A stretch of DNA of 64,000 nt, taken from positions 1 through 64,000 of the forward strand of contig BBRT01000024.1 in the NCBI GenBank assembly GCA_001417715.1. The letters run 5' to 3'. The position numbers and the translations under genes are program-made. Source of the stretch: Candidatus Symbiothrix dinenymphae (GTDB taxonomy: Bacteria > Bacteroidota > Bacteroidia > Bacteroidales > Azobacteroidaceae). Under the pieces are notes generated by a model. The model saw nothing but the letters and a program-made list of their open reading frames with translations, was not told the DNA's origin and searched no databases. Below, piece by piece: positions 53,273-61,453 of this stretch (its first letter is position 1; the number at the start of each line of letters is the position of its first letter).

Positions 53273-53420
53273 CGCCCGAATTTGTTCCCTGCGGGTTGAG
53301 CAAATGTCAACCAGTATTGGCTCGAATGAATGGGCGAATTTGGCAAGTGATAAACCCTTTAAATAATAGGAGATTATGAAGACATAACAGCGGTAATACG
53401 CACATTTTAAGACATTTGGG

Positions 53421-53606
53421 AAAAAGCGTTATAGCTTAATATTTTGGTGTTGTGAAATCTCGAAAATTTCTGTGATGACCAAAGAAGGTAAAGCAAATAC
53501 GCTCGTGCCGTTTCGGCAAGGGCAAAAATCGTTTTATTTTGGTCATCAGGTATTCGAGAACCTCACAGCACGGAGAAAGAATTAGAATTTTGTCCGCGCT
53601 TTTTTT
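53421..53606 (+). ncRNA. Candidate structured RNA, 6S-like rod
   Basis: Nested pairings form one long hairpin. They are AAAAAGCG (53421-53428) with CGCTTTTT (53597-53604), GTGTTGTGA (53447-53455) with TCACAGCAC (53563-53571), TCTCGAA (53458-53464) with TTCGAGA (53553-53559), TGATGACCAAA (53473-53483) with TTTGGTCATCA (53538-53548), and TGCCG-TTT-CGGCA at the tip (53506-53518). The outer stem ends in a T-run. Length (about 186 nt) and the rod shape recall 6S RNA, but no family motif could be checked. It could instead be a cis-acting leader of the lipoprotein gene. Confidence 0.55.
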
Positions 53607-53741
53607 ATGCTGCGTATAGTGAGGAAGGACACAGTTGCCCAACAACTGCTTAAAAGGGGGCAAGACACCTACGAAGCCGTTTAGAGTAGGAAAAATAAAA
53701 ATAATGGTCTGTTTAAGGAACGGACGTAAAAATTTAGAATA

Positions 53742-54638
53742 ATGAAAAATTTAAGAAATGTATTTTTTGTAGCAGCTACGGCTGCGTGTGCGAGTGTTTT
53801 TGTAGGGTGTGATTCGGACGATCCGCTGAATGTAAATCAACGGGATCGTTTTTCTATCTATGTAGCTGACAATAACGGACCGCTTGCAGGTGCTACCGTA
53901 AAATCACTGAGCGATGGCACAGAAGCGACCACCGATGAAGGTGGAATTGCAGCCTTGGAAGTACCGGCCGGCAATACTCTTGTATCGGTTGGAAAAGAAG
54001 GCTATGCTACTGCGCTCGCCTCCCTACCATCCAGTAGTAATGTAACTTTGACAAAAAGTGGAGCGAAAGTATCAGGGTATGTAACTCTTTCCGATACAAT
54101 CGGAACAGGCAGCATCTCCCGCGAAAATGTAAGCCCTGCTGCAAGTGTTTCTTTTGAAATCACTCTTCAAGGTTCATATCTTACTAGAAAGTTTTCAGCA
54201 ACTACTGATGTAAATGGTAAGTATGAAATAACCGGTCTTCCTGAAAATGCCTCCTTCACCTTTGCCTCTGAAATAACGGTAAATGGGAAAAAGTATAGCA
54301 CCGGAGGATACACCCATCCAACAGGAACGGTAAACGCGCCGTCGCCAGTAAGTGTGCAGTATAACCAGGTTATTCCAGCAGTAGAGCCTTTTGAAATAAT
54401 TAGTTATCTCGCTACGGTAGGCTTAAACGCGAGCATAGTTATTAAGTTTAATCAGGCTGTCGCATCGGAATCATTGTATACGTCGCCTTCTGGTGGTACT
54501 GTAACTTATACCGGCAATACAGTGACGATTGCACCTCCGGTAGGTGGATGGATAGGAAGTCTTGAGTATGTGGACGGATTTGTTGTTTCGGCTAATGGTC
54601 AGTATAGCTATCCTCGTAAACAGATCTTAATCAAATAA
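53742..54638 (+). CDS. Lipoprotein with carboxypeptidase-regulatory-like domains
   Basis: A 298-aa lipoprotein: lipobox ASVFVGC (Cys23) followed by DSDD. A beta-sandwich domain (SIYVADNNGPLAGATVKSLSDG) and a CarboxypepD_reg-like domain (VSFEITLQGSYLTRKFSATT, DVNGKYEITGLPENASFTF) follow. The C-terminal region ends QYSYPRKQILIK. Likely surface exposed; function unknown. It lies behind a long structured leader and is closed by a terminator, so it is probably a single-gene unit. Confidence 0.82.
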   Translation: MKNLRNVFFVAATAACASVFVGCDSDDPLNVNQRDRFSIYVADNNGPLAGATVKSLSDGTEATTDEGGIAALEVPAGNTLVSVGKEGYATALASLPSSSNVTLTKSGAKVSGYVTLSDTIGTGSISRENVSPAASVSFEITLQGSYLTRKFSATTDVNGKYEITGLPENASFTFASEITVNGKKYSTGGYTHPTGTVNAPSPVSVQYNQVIPAVEPFEIISYLATVGLNASIVIKFNQAVASESLYTSPSGGTVTYTGNTVTIAPPVGGWIGSLEYVDGFVVSANGQYSYPRKQILIK

Positions 54639-54680
54639 TTGCTATCCACATTTTAAGCATTTAATTTTTTTATTTGACAG

Positions 54681-54730
54681 GAGACCCCTGACTTCCCAAT
54701 CAATGGCGGTGAGGGGTTTCTGCTTTTTTG
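54681..54730 (+). terminator. Rho-independent terminator after the lipoprotein gene
   Basis: 9-bp stem GAGACCCCT / AGGGGTTTC (one G-U pair) with a 22-nt loop, followed by TGCTTTTTTG. Confidence 0.75.
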
Positions 54731-54791
54731 TTTGCTCAGGCGGTTAGCAAAATTTAGCGGCACATTTGCGGATAATCACAAAAAATAATCG

Positions 54792-54799
54792 TACATTTG
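54792..54799 (+). promoter_or_regulatory. -7 box of mnmE
   Basis: TACATTTG, 41 nt before the ATG at 54841. Confidence 0.65.
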
Positions 54800-54840
54800 C
54801 AAATAAAAATAAAAACAATCGTACAATAAAAATAAAAAAC

Positions 54841-56220
54841 ATGAGTAATACAACAATTTGTGCCATCTCAACCCCCCAAGGAACAGGGGGCATCGCCGTC
54901 ATCCGAATTTCGGGATGTGAGGCGTTTGCTATTGCGGATAAGATTTTTGTTGCCAAGAACGGGCAGAAAGTGGCTGAAATGCAGGCGAATACAGTTTGTT
55001 TTGGCAATGTTGCTACTCTTGATGAAGTCCTCGTCGCAGTTTTCCACGCCCCCCACACCTTCACCGGCGAAGACACGGTGGAAATCTCATGCCACGGCTC
55101 AATTTTTATTCAGCAGGAAATTTTGAAATTGTTGTTGGCAAATGGCTGTACGCTGGCTCGCGCGGGTGAATTTACGCAGCGGGCGTTCCTGAATGGCAAG
55201 ATGGATTTGTCGCAGGCGGAGGCTGTGGCGGATGTCATTGCCTCGTCTTCGGCTGCTGCCCATCGGGTGGCGATGAATCAGATGCGGGGCGGGTTTAGCA
55301 AAGAGTTGCGGGCGTTGAGGGCGCAATTGCTTGATTTTGTGTCGCTTATCGAACTGGAATTGGATTTTAATGAGGAGGATGTGGAGTTTGCCGACCGGGT
55401 GCGCTTGCTGGAATTGGCGGATACGATTGGTGTTTCGCTGACTAAGCTGGTCAATTCGTTCAGTTTGGGCAATGTGCTGAAAAATGGGATTCCGGTGGTG
55501 ATTGTCGGCGAAACGAATGTGGGTAAGTCCACGCTGCTCAACCACTTACTGCACGAGGAGAAAGCCATTGTGTCGGACGTTCACGGCACCACGCGCGATG
55601 TGATTGAGGATGTGGTGAACGTTAGTGGCATCACGTTCCGCTTTATCGACACGGCAGGCATCCGCGACACCACCGACGAAGTGGAATTGCTGGGCGTGGA
55701 GCGCACGTTTCAGAAAATCGACCAAGCCTCCATCGTGATTTGGCTGGTGGACGCGACCAAATTTAACAAAGAAATCGACACATTGGCGGATAAAATTGTG
55801 CCCCGAACGGTGCATAAAAAATTGCTGCTGGTCATCAACAAAATCGACAAACTGAACATGGAGGAGCAACTGATTTTGGAAAAAGAATTTCTGCCGCAAA
55901 TAAAGGCAGACCATATCTATTTGTCCGCCAAATACCACCAAAACACAGAAAAATTGGAAGCCGCCCTCCTGCAAGCCGCCAATTTAACCCGCTACAACGA
56001 GCAGGATGTCATCGTGAGCAACGTTCGCCACCACGAAGCCCTGTGCAAAGCCCACGAAGCCATCCGCCGCGCAGAAGAAGGGCTGCGAACCAACCTCTCC
56101 GGCGATTTCGTAGCCCAAGACATCCGCGAATGTATGCACTATCTGGGCGAAATCACCGGCGAAATTTCCACCGATGAAGTGCTGGGGAATATCTTTCGCA
56201 AGTTTTGCGTGGGGAAATAA
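54841..56220 (+). CDS. mnmE: tRNA modification GTPase MnmE
   Basis: A 459-aa MnmE, partner of MnmG in 5-carboxymethylaminomethyl-uridine formation at tRNA position 34. The N-terminal folate-binding domain (CAISTPQGTGGIAVIRISG) and helical domain precede the G domain with GETNVGKS (223-230), HGTTRD (248-253), DTAG (270-273) and NKID (333-336). The chain ends in the catalytic CVGK (C-x-G-K). The start at 54841 follows the promoter and matches homologs. Confidence 0.97.
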   Translation: MSNTTICAISTPQGTGGIAVIRISGCEAFAIADKIFVAKNGQKVAEMQANTVCFGNVATLDEVLVAVFHAPHTFTGEDTVEISCHGSIFIQQEILKLLLANGCTLARAGEFTQRAFLNGKMDLSQAEAVADVIASSSAAAHRVAMNQMRGGFSKELRALRAQLLDFVSLIELELDFNEEDVEFADRVRLLELADTIGVSLTKLVNSFSLGNVLKNGIPVVIVGETNVGKSTLLNHLLHEEKAIVSDVHGTTRDVIEDVVNVSGITFRFIDTAGIRDTTDEVELLGVERTFQKIDQASIVIWLVDATKFNKEIDTLADKIVPRTVHKKLLLVINKIDKLNMEEQLILEKEFLPQIKADHIYLSAKYHQNTEKLEAALLQAANLTRYNEQDVIVSNVRHHEALCKAHEAIRRAEEGLRTNLSGDFVAQDIRECMHYLGEITGEISTDEVLGNIFRKFCVGK

Positions 56221-56245
56221 TGATGACTTGTATTTTTATTATTTG

Positions 56246-56253
56246 TACCTTTG
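56246..56253 (+). promoter_or_regulatory. -7 box of the UbiA gene
   Basis: TACCTTTG, 20 nt before the ATG. Confidence 0.7.
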
Positions 56254-56273
56254 CACCCCAAGAATAGTTACAG

Positions 56274-57263
56274 ATGAATATAATCCGTTTTTGGTTGAAA
56301 AATGCGCGTTCTACATCGCTGCCGCAGAGCCTGTTGCCGGCGGTGCTGGCTGTGTGTATGGCTTCGCAGACTGCCGGTTTTTCGCTTTGGCTGGGGCTGT
56401 GTGCCCTGTTGGGCGTGGTGTTGGCGCATTTGAGTATGAATTTGTTTGACGATTATTTCGACTATAAAGTGAAGGGGGCAGAGTTTCGCGACAATTTGGC
56501 GCGAAAAGGGATGCGGGCGCGAATTTCCAAATGCGCCTACATCACCTCCGGAGAAGCCTCTTTGAGGCAACTTTTGGCAGCCTGCCTCACGTTTGGATGT
56601 ATCGCGCTGTGCCTTGGGCTGGTGATTTTTCTCTATCGGGGCAACACCGTTTTTTGGATTGCCGCCATAGCCGCCGTGCTGGGGATTTCCTATTCGGGCG
56701 CGCCGCTTCGCTTGTCGTATCACGGTCTGGGTGAGGTGGTTATTGGCATTATGTTTGGTCCGCTGGCAATGGCGGGGGTCTATTATTCTGCGTGCGGGCA
56801 GTTGGACGGGCAGTTGCTGTTCATCTCCATTCCGGTGGGGTTGTTGGTCGCCAACATCGTGTACACGCACTCCATCATGGATTACGAGCCTGACAAAGAG
56901 GTCGGTAAGATGACATTCGCCGTTTTGCTACACAGCAAAGCCCGCATGTTGCTCGCACTGTTGCTGTTGCTGGTGGCAGCATATATATGCATCATAGTCG
57001 GTGTGATTATGGGCTATCTCTCCGGTTATTATCTGTTTACGCTGCTAACCCTGCCGATGGCGTTGGGACTGTTTTTGCTGATGTTCCAATTTGTAAGGCA
57101 CCCCGAAAAAAAGTTCGCTCCGCAATGGTGGATGGGTCCGATGGGCGATTGGCAACGCCTGCAAGCCGCCGAAATAGACTGGTTTATGATTCGATGGCTA
57201 TTGGCGCGCAATTTGCTGACGGCGTTTTGCATGATTCTCATTATTGCCGGATTTATTGATTAA
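56274..57263 (+). CDS. UbiA family prenyltransferase (MenA-like)
   Basis: A 329-aa integral membrane protein with about eight or nine helices. The first aspartate-rich motif is NLFDDYFDY and the second YTHSIMDYEPDKEVGK, as in UbiA/MenA enzymes that attach a polyprenyl chain to an aromatic ring. In Bacteroidetes menaquinone is the usual quinone, so 1,4-dihydroxy-2-naphthoate is the likely acceptor, but the other men genes are not adjacent and the substrate is unproven. Confidence 0.88.
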   Translation: MNIIRFWLKNARSTSLPQSLLPAVLAVCMASQTAGFSLWLGLCALLGVVLAHLSMNLFDDYFDYKVKGAEFRDNLARKGMRARISKCAYITSGEASLRQLLAACLTFGCIALCLGLVIFLYRGNTVFWIAAIAAVLGISYSGAPLRLSYHGLGEVVIGIMFGPLAMAGVYYSACGQLDGQLLFISIPVGLLVANIVYTHSIMDYEPDKEVGKMTFAVLLHSKARMLLALLLLLVAAYICIIVGVIMGYLSGYYLFTLLTLPMALGLFLLMFQFVRHPEKKFAPQWWMGPMGDWQRLQAAEIDWFMIRWLLARNLLTAFCMILIIAGFID

Positions 57264-57277
57264 AAAAAGCTTGTTTT

Positions 57278-57306
57278 TGTCGCAAAAATCGACTACTTTT
57301 GCGACA
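57278..57306. promoter_or_regulatory. Perfect palindromic operator over the AbiE promoter
   Basis: TGTCGCAAAA and TTTTGCGACA, perfect 10-bp arms with a 9-bp spacer. The right arm overlaps the -7 box. This fits autoregulation by the antitoxin, as known for AbiEi proteins that bind inverted repeats. Confidence 0.75.
57294..57301 (+). promoter_or_regulatory. -7 box of the AbiE operon
   Basis: TACTTTTG, 9 nt before the ATG at 57311, inside the palindrome. Confidence 0.65.
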
Positions 57307-57310
57307 AGAA

Positions 57311-57919
57311 ATGATAAAATATATGGATTATACTGTTGAAAATAAGATACTTAAGAAGATGAGGCAAAATCGACGTGGAAAAATATTTTTCGCAAATGAT
57401 TTTGCTGCTTGTGGGAACATTAAAGCTTGTAATAAGGCTTTGGAACGCTTGACAAAACAAGAAAAAATAGTTCGCGTGAGTCGGGGAATTTATGCCATTC
57501 CACAAAAAAGCAAATGGTTTGGCAAAATAAATCCGTCTTTTGACAGTATTGTTGCTGCCATCGCTAAGCGAGATAAAGCAAAAATAATCCCAACAGGATT
57601 GTCTGCCGAAAATCTTTTGGGGTTGTCCACTCAAGTTCCGATGAAAGCAGTGTATTTAACCGATGGGATGCCGAGAACGGTAAGAGTGGGCGATTTAACA
57701 TTGAAATTCAAAAAGACAGCACCCAAAAACCTCGCGGCAAAAGGCAAAATAAGCGGGCTGGCAATACAGGCATTAAAATCTATTCGGAAAGAAAGGATTA
57801 CCGATGCCGATATAGAGAAAATTGTTGCCGTTCTCAAAAAGGAAAAGCCGCAGCATTTAGCCCATGATATAACGTTGGCTCCGGAATGGATAAAAATAAT
57901 TATGCGTAAAGCATTATAA
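57311..57919 (+). CDS. AbiEi-like antitoxin (DUF6088) of a type IV toxin-antitoxin pair
   Basis: A 202-aa protein with an N-terminal winged-helix part (ILKKMRQNRRGKIFFANDFA, LERLTKQEKIVRVSRGIYAIP) and a C-terminal domain (IIPTGLSAENLLGLSTQVP) matching DUF6088/AbiEi. The first part binds DNA and the second opposes the toxin in studied relatives. It starts either at 57311 or 57323. The toxin gene follows after 11 nt. A palindrome over the promoter supports self-repression. Confidence 0.87.
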   Translation: MIKYMDYTVENKILKKMRQNRRGKIFFANDFAACGNIKACNKALERLTKQEKIVRVSRGIYAIPQKSKWFGKINPSFDSIVAAIAKRDKAKIIPTGLSAENLLGLSTQVPMKAVYLTDGMPRTVRVGDLTLKFKKTAPKNLAAKGKISGLAIQALKSIRKERITDADIEKIVAVLKKEKPQHLAHDITLAPEWIKIIMRKAL

Positions 57920-57930
57920 AACAAAATTAT

Positions 57931-58920
57931 ATGAATTGGATAGAATTAAACAAAAAAGAACGCCAAGACATTTTATTGGAAGTGTCGAAGAAAATCAAGT
58001 TGCAACCTTTCATCATCGAAAAAGATTGGTGGGTGGTGCAAACGTTGCGACTGATTACGCAAATGGATGTAGTTGAACACCTTGTATTCAAGGGTGGCAC
58101 CTCATTAAGCAAAGCATGGGGGCTGATTGACCGATTTAGCGAGGATATAGATTTGGCAATCAACAGGGAGTTTTTTGGCTTTTCGGGCGACATAAGTCGA
58201 ACGCAAGTCGGGAAATTAAAGGATGCCTCCAACGCCTATATTGAAAATGATTTTCTATATGCCCTATCAACCGCATTTGTGGATGCGGGAATTGCAAATG
58301 TTGAACTTGCCGTAGTGGACAAAAAAGATGCGGACGATGACCCTGTGAAAATTGAGGTGCGCTATCCTGTTGTAACTGAATACTCTGAATATGTATTGCC
58401 GCGTGTGTTGCTGGAAATTGGCAGTCGTTCGCTCATGGAACCGTCAACCATTCGTCCGTTCCGTTCGATGATTGGGCAGGCGTTCCCTGATTTGCCCTTT
58501 GCCGACGAAGATATTCGTTTTCGGTGTGTCAATCCCGAACGAACTTTCCTCGAAAAATTGTTTTTGCTGCACGAAGAGCACCAACGCCCAAAGGGAAAAA
58601 TGAAAATCAAGGGCAAAAGTCGTCATTTTTACGACCTTTACCGCATCGCCCAAACAGATTTTGCAGACAAAGCCATAACAGACAAGGAGTTGTACAATTC
58701 CATTGTCGCACATCGGGAACGTTTCACAAAAATTGGCGGCGTGGATTACACGTCCCACTATCCGCCCAATCTGAATCCAATGCCGCCGGCAGAATTGATG
58801 TCGGAATGGGAGCGGGATTATGCGGATATACAGGGGCAAATGATTGCAGGAGAGAGCGTTGCGTTTGCAGATGTGATGGCGGAGATACAGCGGGTTGTTG
58901 ATAGAATTAATAAGAATTAA
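57931..58920 (+). CDS. AbiEii/AbiGii family nucleotidyltransferase toxin
   Basis: A 329-aa toxin of the AbiEii nucleotidyltransferase family. Signature motifs are KGGTSLSK (54-61) and RFSEDIDL (68-75), giving the G-S and DxD residues of the polymerase-beta-type fold; the later FLEKLFLLHEE and RHFYDLYRIA are also typical. Family members modify tRNA or GTP-dependent targets and can cause abortive phage defence. All motifs are present, so the pair is likely active. Confidence 0.92.
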   Translation: MNWIELNKKERQDILLEVSKKIKLQPFIIEKDWWVVQTLRLITQMDVVEHLVFKGGTSLSKAWGLIDRFSEDIDLAINREFFGFSGDISRTQVGKLKDASNAYIENDFLYALSTAFVDAGIANVELAVVDKKDADDDPVKIEVRYPVVTEYSEYVLPRVLLEIGSRSLMEPSTIRPFRSMIGQAFPDLPFADEDIRFRCVNPERTFLEKLFLLHEEHQRPKGKMKIKGKSRHFYDLYRIAQTDFADKAITDKELYNSIVAHRERFTKIGGVDYTSHYPPNLNPMPPAELMSEWERDYADIQGQMIAGESVAFADVMAEIQRVVDRINKN

Positions 58921-58922
58921 AA

Positions 58923-58950
58923 ACTCATAACTCATAACTCATAACTCATA
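58923..58950. repeat. Heptamer tandem repeat (ACTCATA x4)
   Basis: Four perfect units between the AbiEii stop and the radical SAM start; the same word appears near 7211, 49698 and elsewhere. Confidence 0.95.
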
Positions 58951-58956
58951 ACTCAA

Positions 58957-59853
58957 ATGAAATCCCTATTCTACCTCCCCTACTGGTTTCTCAAAGCAAA
59001 GTTTTTTGGCAGCAAAAAACCGCTGCAAACGGTGCTGTTCATTTCGGACAAGTGCAATTTGGCTTGCAAGCACTGCACGGTGTATCAATCGCACAATCCG
59101 CACATCAAAACGTATGCGCAAATTCGGGAGGAATTGGAATACTCCTATCGGCTGGGGTCGCGATTCGTTGATTTTGAGGGTGGCGAGCCTACTTTGTGGC
59201 GCGAAGCCCCAATGCTTGATTTGAACAGCCTCATCGACCTCTCCAAAGAAATTGGCTTCTATTCTGCCACGATGACTACCAACGCGCAGATGCCCTTCGC
59301 AGGTTCCCACGCCGATTCTATTTGGGTGAGCCTCGACGGTTTGGGCGCGTTTCACGATGAAATTCGTGGCAAAGGAACGTTTGACCGCCTGGTGCAAAAC
59401 ATCGCCACAGCCAATCATCCGAAGTTGAGTGTCAATATGGTCATCAACGCCAAAAATTACACTTCGGTGGAGGAAACCATCGAATTTGCCAAAAATAACC
59501 CTGCCATTCAATCCATCTCGCTGAATTTTCATACGCCCTACGCGGGTACGGAAGAGCTGTTTTTGGATTGGGACAAGCGTGCTGAAGTCATTGATTTGAT
59601 TATTGCCAAGAAACGGGCGGGCTACCCGATTATGAACTCGGTTTCGGGACTTAAACTGATGAAGCACAACAACTTCAAGAAGCAATGCTGGGTGTCCAAT
59701 TTCATTCAGTCCGACGGGACTCGCTTGGAAACTTGTGCGGGGAAAAATGCCGGTGTTTGCGACCGCTGCGGCTTGTCTATGGCGGGCGAAATGAATGCCG
59801 TTTTTAACTTAAAGCCCGACACCATTTTTGCCGGAATGCGGTTGCGTATGTGA
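58957..59853 (+). CDS. Radical SAM protein
   Basis: A 298-aa radical SAM enzyme with the cluster motif CNLACKHC (CxxxCxxC) near residue 32-39, the SAM-binding FEGGEPTL, and a C-terminal cysteine-containing part (CWVSNFIQSDG, CAGKNAGVCDRCG) that could hold a second cluster. The reaction is unknown; it resembles HpnH-like and SPASM-type proteins only generally. No -7 box is visible; the ACTCATA array lies immediately upstream. It overlaps the convergent pssA gene by 45 bp. Confidence 0.85.
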   Translation: MKSLFYLPYWFLKAKFFGSKKPLQTVLFISDKCNLACKHCTVYQSHNPHIKTYAQIREELEYSYRLGSRFVDFEGGEPTLWREAPMLDLNSLIDLSKEIGFYSATMTTNAQMPFAGSHADSIWVSLDGLGAFHDEIRGKGTFDRLVQNIATANHPKLSVNMVINAKNYTSVEETIEFAKNNPAIQSISLNFHTPYAGTEELFLDWDKRAEVIDLIIAKKRAGYPIMNSVSGLKLMKHNNFKKQCWVSNFIQSDGTRLETCAGKNAGVCDRCGLSMAGEMNAVFNLKPDTIFAGMRLRM

Positions 59854-60582
59854 AGAAACGATGTTGTGGAGCAGCGACAGCAGGACATAGGCAACAATCG
59901 CGAGGCACACGCCCAACAGCGGATTTCCGCTTTGCGCACAAACACCGATGAGAATAATTGCAACAATCACCACCGAAAATGACCACTTGTTGTTTCTCCA
60001 ACTCGCATTTTTGAATTTCAACGCCAACATGGGGACTTCGGACACCATCAGAGCGCAAAAAACAAGCACGAGAGCCAACACAATAAACACCTTACAGGGC
60101 ACAGAAACGGCATTTATAGATGGGATGAATGAGGCAAAAAACAACGCACACGACGGTACGGGAAGTCCTAAAAAAGAGGTTGTCTGCCGCGTATCAAGAT
60201 TGAATTTCGCCAATCGCAAGGCTGCAAATATGGGTAGCAAAAATCCTAAAAATTCGATGCCCGGCAGGGGATTGCAGGTCAAGCCCGCAATAACATCAGT
60301 GATACCTTCCAAATAGACATAGACGATGCAGCCCGGAGCCACTCCAAAGCTGACTACGTCTGCCAGCGAATCCAATTCCGTGCCGATTTTGGAGGGTGCG
60401 TGCAGCAATCTTGCGGCAAATCCGTCCAAAAAATCGAACACCGCCGCCAACGCTATGAAGCAAAATGCCGCTAAAAATTTGGCATCGCCGCTGAAATGTA
60501 GCACCGCAACACACGCCAAACAGCCTGAAAACAGGTTCAGGCAGGTGATAAAATTGGGTACGTGTTTCATTATTTTCATCAT
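59809..60582 (-). CDS. pssA: CDP-diacylglycerol-serine O-phosphatidyltransferase with repeat-derived loop
   Basis: A 257-aa membrane enzyme forming phosphatidylserine. The CDP-alcohol motif is complete: [19 protein letters not shown] (DG-x2-AR-x8-G-x3-D, third Asp four residues on). Several hydrophobic helices follow. Residues 96-108 ([13 protein letters not shown]) derive from a degenerate palindromic repeat and sit in a loop before [18 protein letters not shown]. Its start overlaps the psd stop by 4 nt, so psd and pssA form an operon for phosphatidylethanolamine synthesis. Confidence 0.93.
   Translation of the reverse strand: MMKIMKHVPNFITCLNLFSGCLACVAVLHFSGDAKFLAAFCFIALAAVFDFLDGFAARLLHAPSKIGTELDSLADVVSFGVAPGCIVYVYLEGITDVIAGLTCNPLPGIEFLGFLLPIFAALRLAKFNLDTRQTTSFLGLPVPSCALFFASFIPSINAVSVPCKVFIVLALVLVFCALMVSEVPMLALKFKNASWRNNKWSFSVVIVAIILIGVCAQSGNPLLGVCLAIVAYVLLSLLHNIVSSHTQPHSGKNGVGL
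60267..60294 (-). repeat. Degenerate palindromic repeat unit inside pssA
   Basis: Two changes from the consensus (GATTGCAGGTC and AATAAC). Read in frame as VIAGLTCNP. Confidence 0.9.
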
Positions 60583-61244
60583 GCCGAGGTGTTAAATTTT
60601 GCTACAACTGTTTGATTGCCATAGACTTTCTGGTCAAGTTCGACCTGAATATCTACGTCTAACGGCAAGAACAAATCCACCCGCGAGCCAAATTTGATAA
60701 ATCCCAACTGCTCGTTGATATGCGTTTCGTGTCCGATTTCGGCATAGGTGACGATGCGGCGCGCCATGGCACCGGCAATTTGCCTCACAAGTATTTGTGT
60801 GCCGTTTTTTCGCTCAATCACTACCGATGAACGCTCGTTTTCCAAACTGGATTTGGGCAAATACGCAGCCTTAAATCGCCCGTCTTGATGCCCGTAATGC
60901 ACAATCTTGCCGTTTACAGGCATCCAATTGATATGCACATTGGTAAGTCCCATAAAAATGGAGATTTGCAGGCAACTCCTTTTTAAATACTCGGCTTCAA
61001 ACACCTCTTCAATCACCACTACGCGACCATCAGCCGGCGCAATCACGATGTCGTCGGTGTTCTCCTCAAAAAAAGGTCGCGGGTTGCGAAAAAAATTGAC
61101 CACCGCCAAAAAACCGGCGATAGAAACAAACAAGCTGAGATAAAACAGCGTGTTTTTGTCGACATAATGCAGTGCAAAATTCACTCCAATCAGCAACACA
61201 AAAGCAGCAAAAATTATCTTATAACCCTCTTTATGTATTCTCAT
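60579..61244 (-). CDS. psd: Phosphatidylserine decarboxylase (short type)
   Basis: A 221-aa proenzyme with two N-terminal membrane helices (about 8-50) and the C-terminal self-cleavage site in [11 protein letters not shown], where Gly-Ser gives the pyruvoyl group. [34 protein letters not shown] is split by several conserved residues typical of this family. The start at 61244 (MRIHKEGYK) is chosen over an upstream ATG because the -7 box lies between them. It makes phosphatidylethanolamine from the product of pssA. Confidence 0.94.
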   Translation of the reverse strand: MRIHKEGYKIIFAAFVLLIGVNFALHYVDKNTLFYLSLFVSIAGFLAVVNFFRNPRPFFEENTDDIVIAPADGRVVVIEEVFEAEYLKRSCLQISIFMGLTNVHINWMPVNGKIVHYGHQDGRFKAAYLPKSSLENERSSVVIERKNGTQILVRQIAGAMARRIVTYAEIGHETHINEQLGFIKFGSRVDLFLPLDVDIQVELDQKVYGNQTVVAKFNTSA

Positions 61245-61280
61245 GTAACAACATTTGTTAATTGTATAAAAAAAACGGTG

Positions 61281-61288
61281 CAAAGGTA
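61281..61288 (-). promoter_or_regulatory. -7 box of the psd-pssA operon
   Basis: TACCTTTG on the minus strand, 36 nt before the ATG at 61244. Confidence 0.7.
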
Positions 61289-61332
61289 AACATAAATTTT
61301 GAATAAACTCCAATTCATGTTGTTTTTTTTTA

Positions 61333-61450
61333 GGCATTGCTAATTAAATATAGATAGCGTTCCGTTTCTATGATGCATGAGCAACAGAAAGGACAATTCA
61401 TAAGCTTTTTTGGCTGCAAAGATACAAATATATATTTAATTAGCAATGCC
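61333..61450. mobile_element. 118-bp element with perfect 20-bp terminal inverted repeats
   Basis: Arms GGCATTGCTAATTAAATATA (61333-61352) and its exact complement (61431-61450) flank 78 bp. The interior holds a minus-strand TATCTTTG-type box (61415-61422). It lies 3 bp after the nhaD stop and upstream of psd. It may be a MITE-like unit or a strong stem-loop between the genes. Confidence 0.7.
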
Positions 61451-61453
61451 CGA

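Larger units (their letters stand above)
53218..53741. other. 524-bp non-coding region with promoter and structured RNA
   Basis: Contains a strong promoter (53265-53272), a hairpin GGTTGA-N7-TCAACC at 53296-53314, and a three-codon frame with a good ribosome site (AGGAG, then ATGAAGACATAA) at about 53370-53390. A long rod-like fold follows at 53421-53606, then a hairpin CAGTTG-N5-CAACTG (53632-53648) and a hairpin GTCTGTT-N5-AACGGAC (53707-53725) just before the lipoprotein start. No protein gene was recognised. Confidence 0.75.

Noticed and set aside
53218-53741. tmRNA, RNase P RNA or SRP RNA
   Set aside because: None of the conserved sequence blocks of these RNAs is present; only a rod-like fold can be supported.
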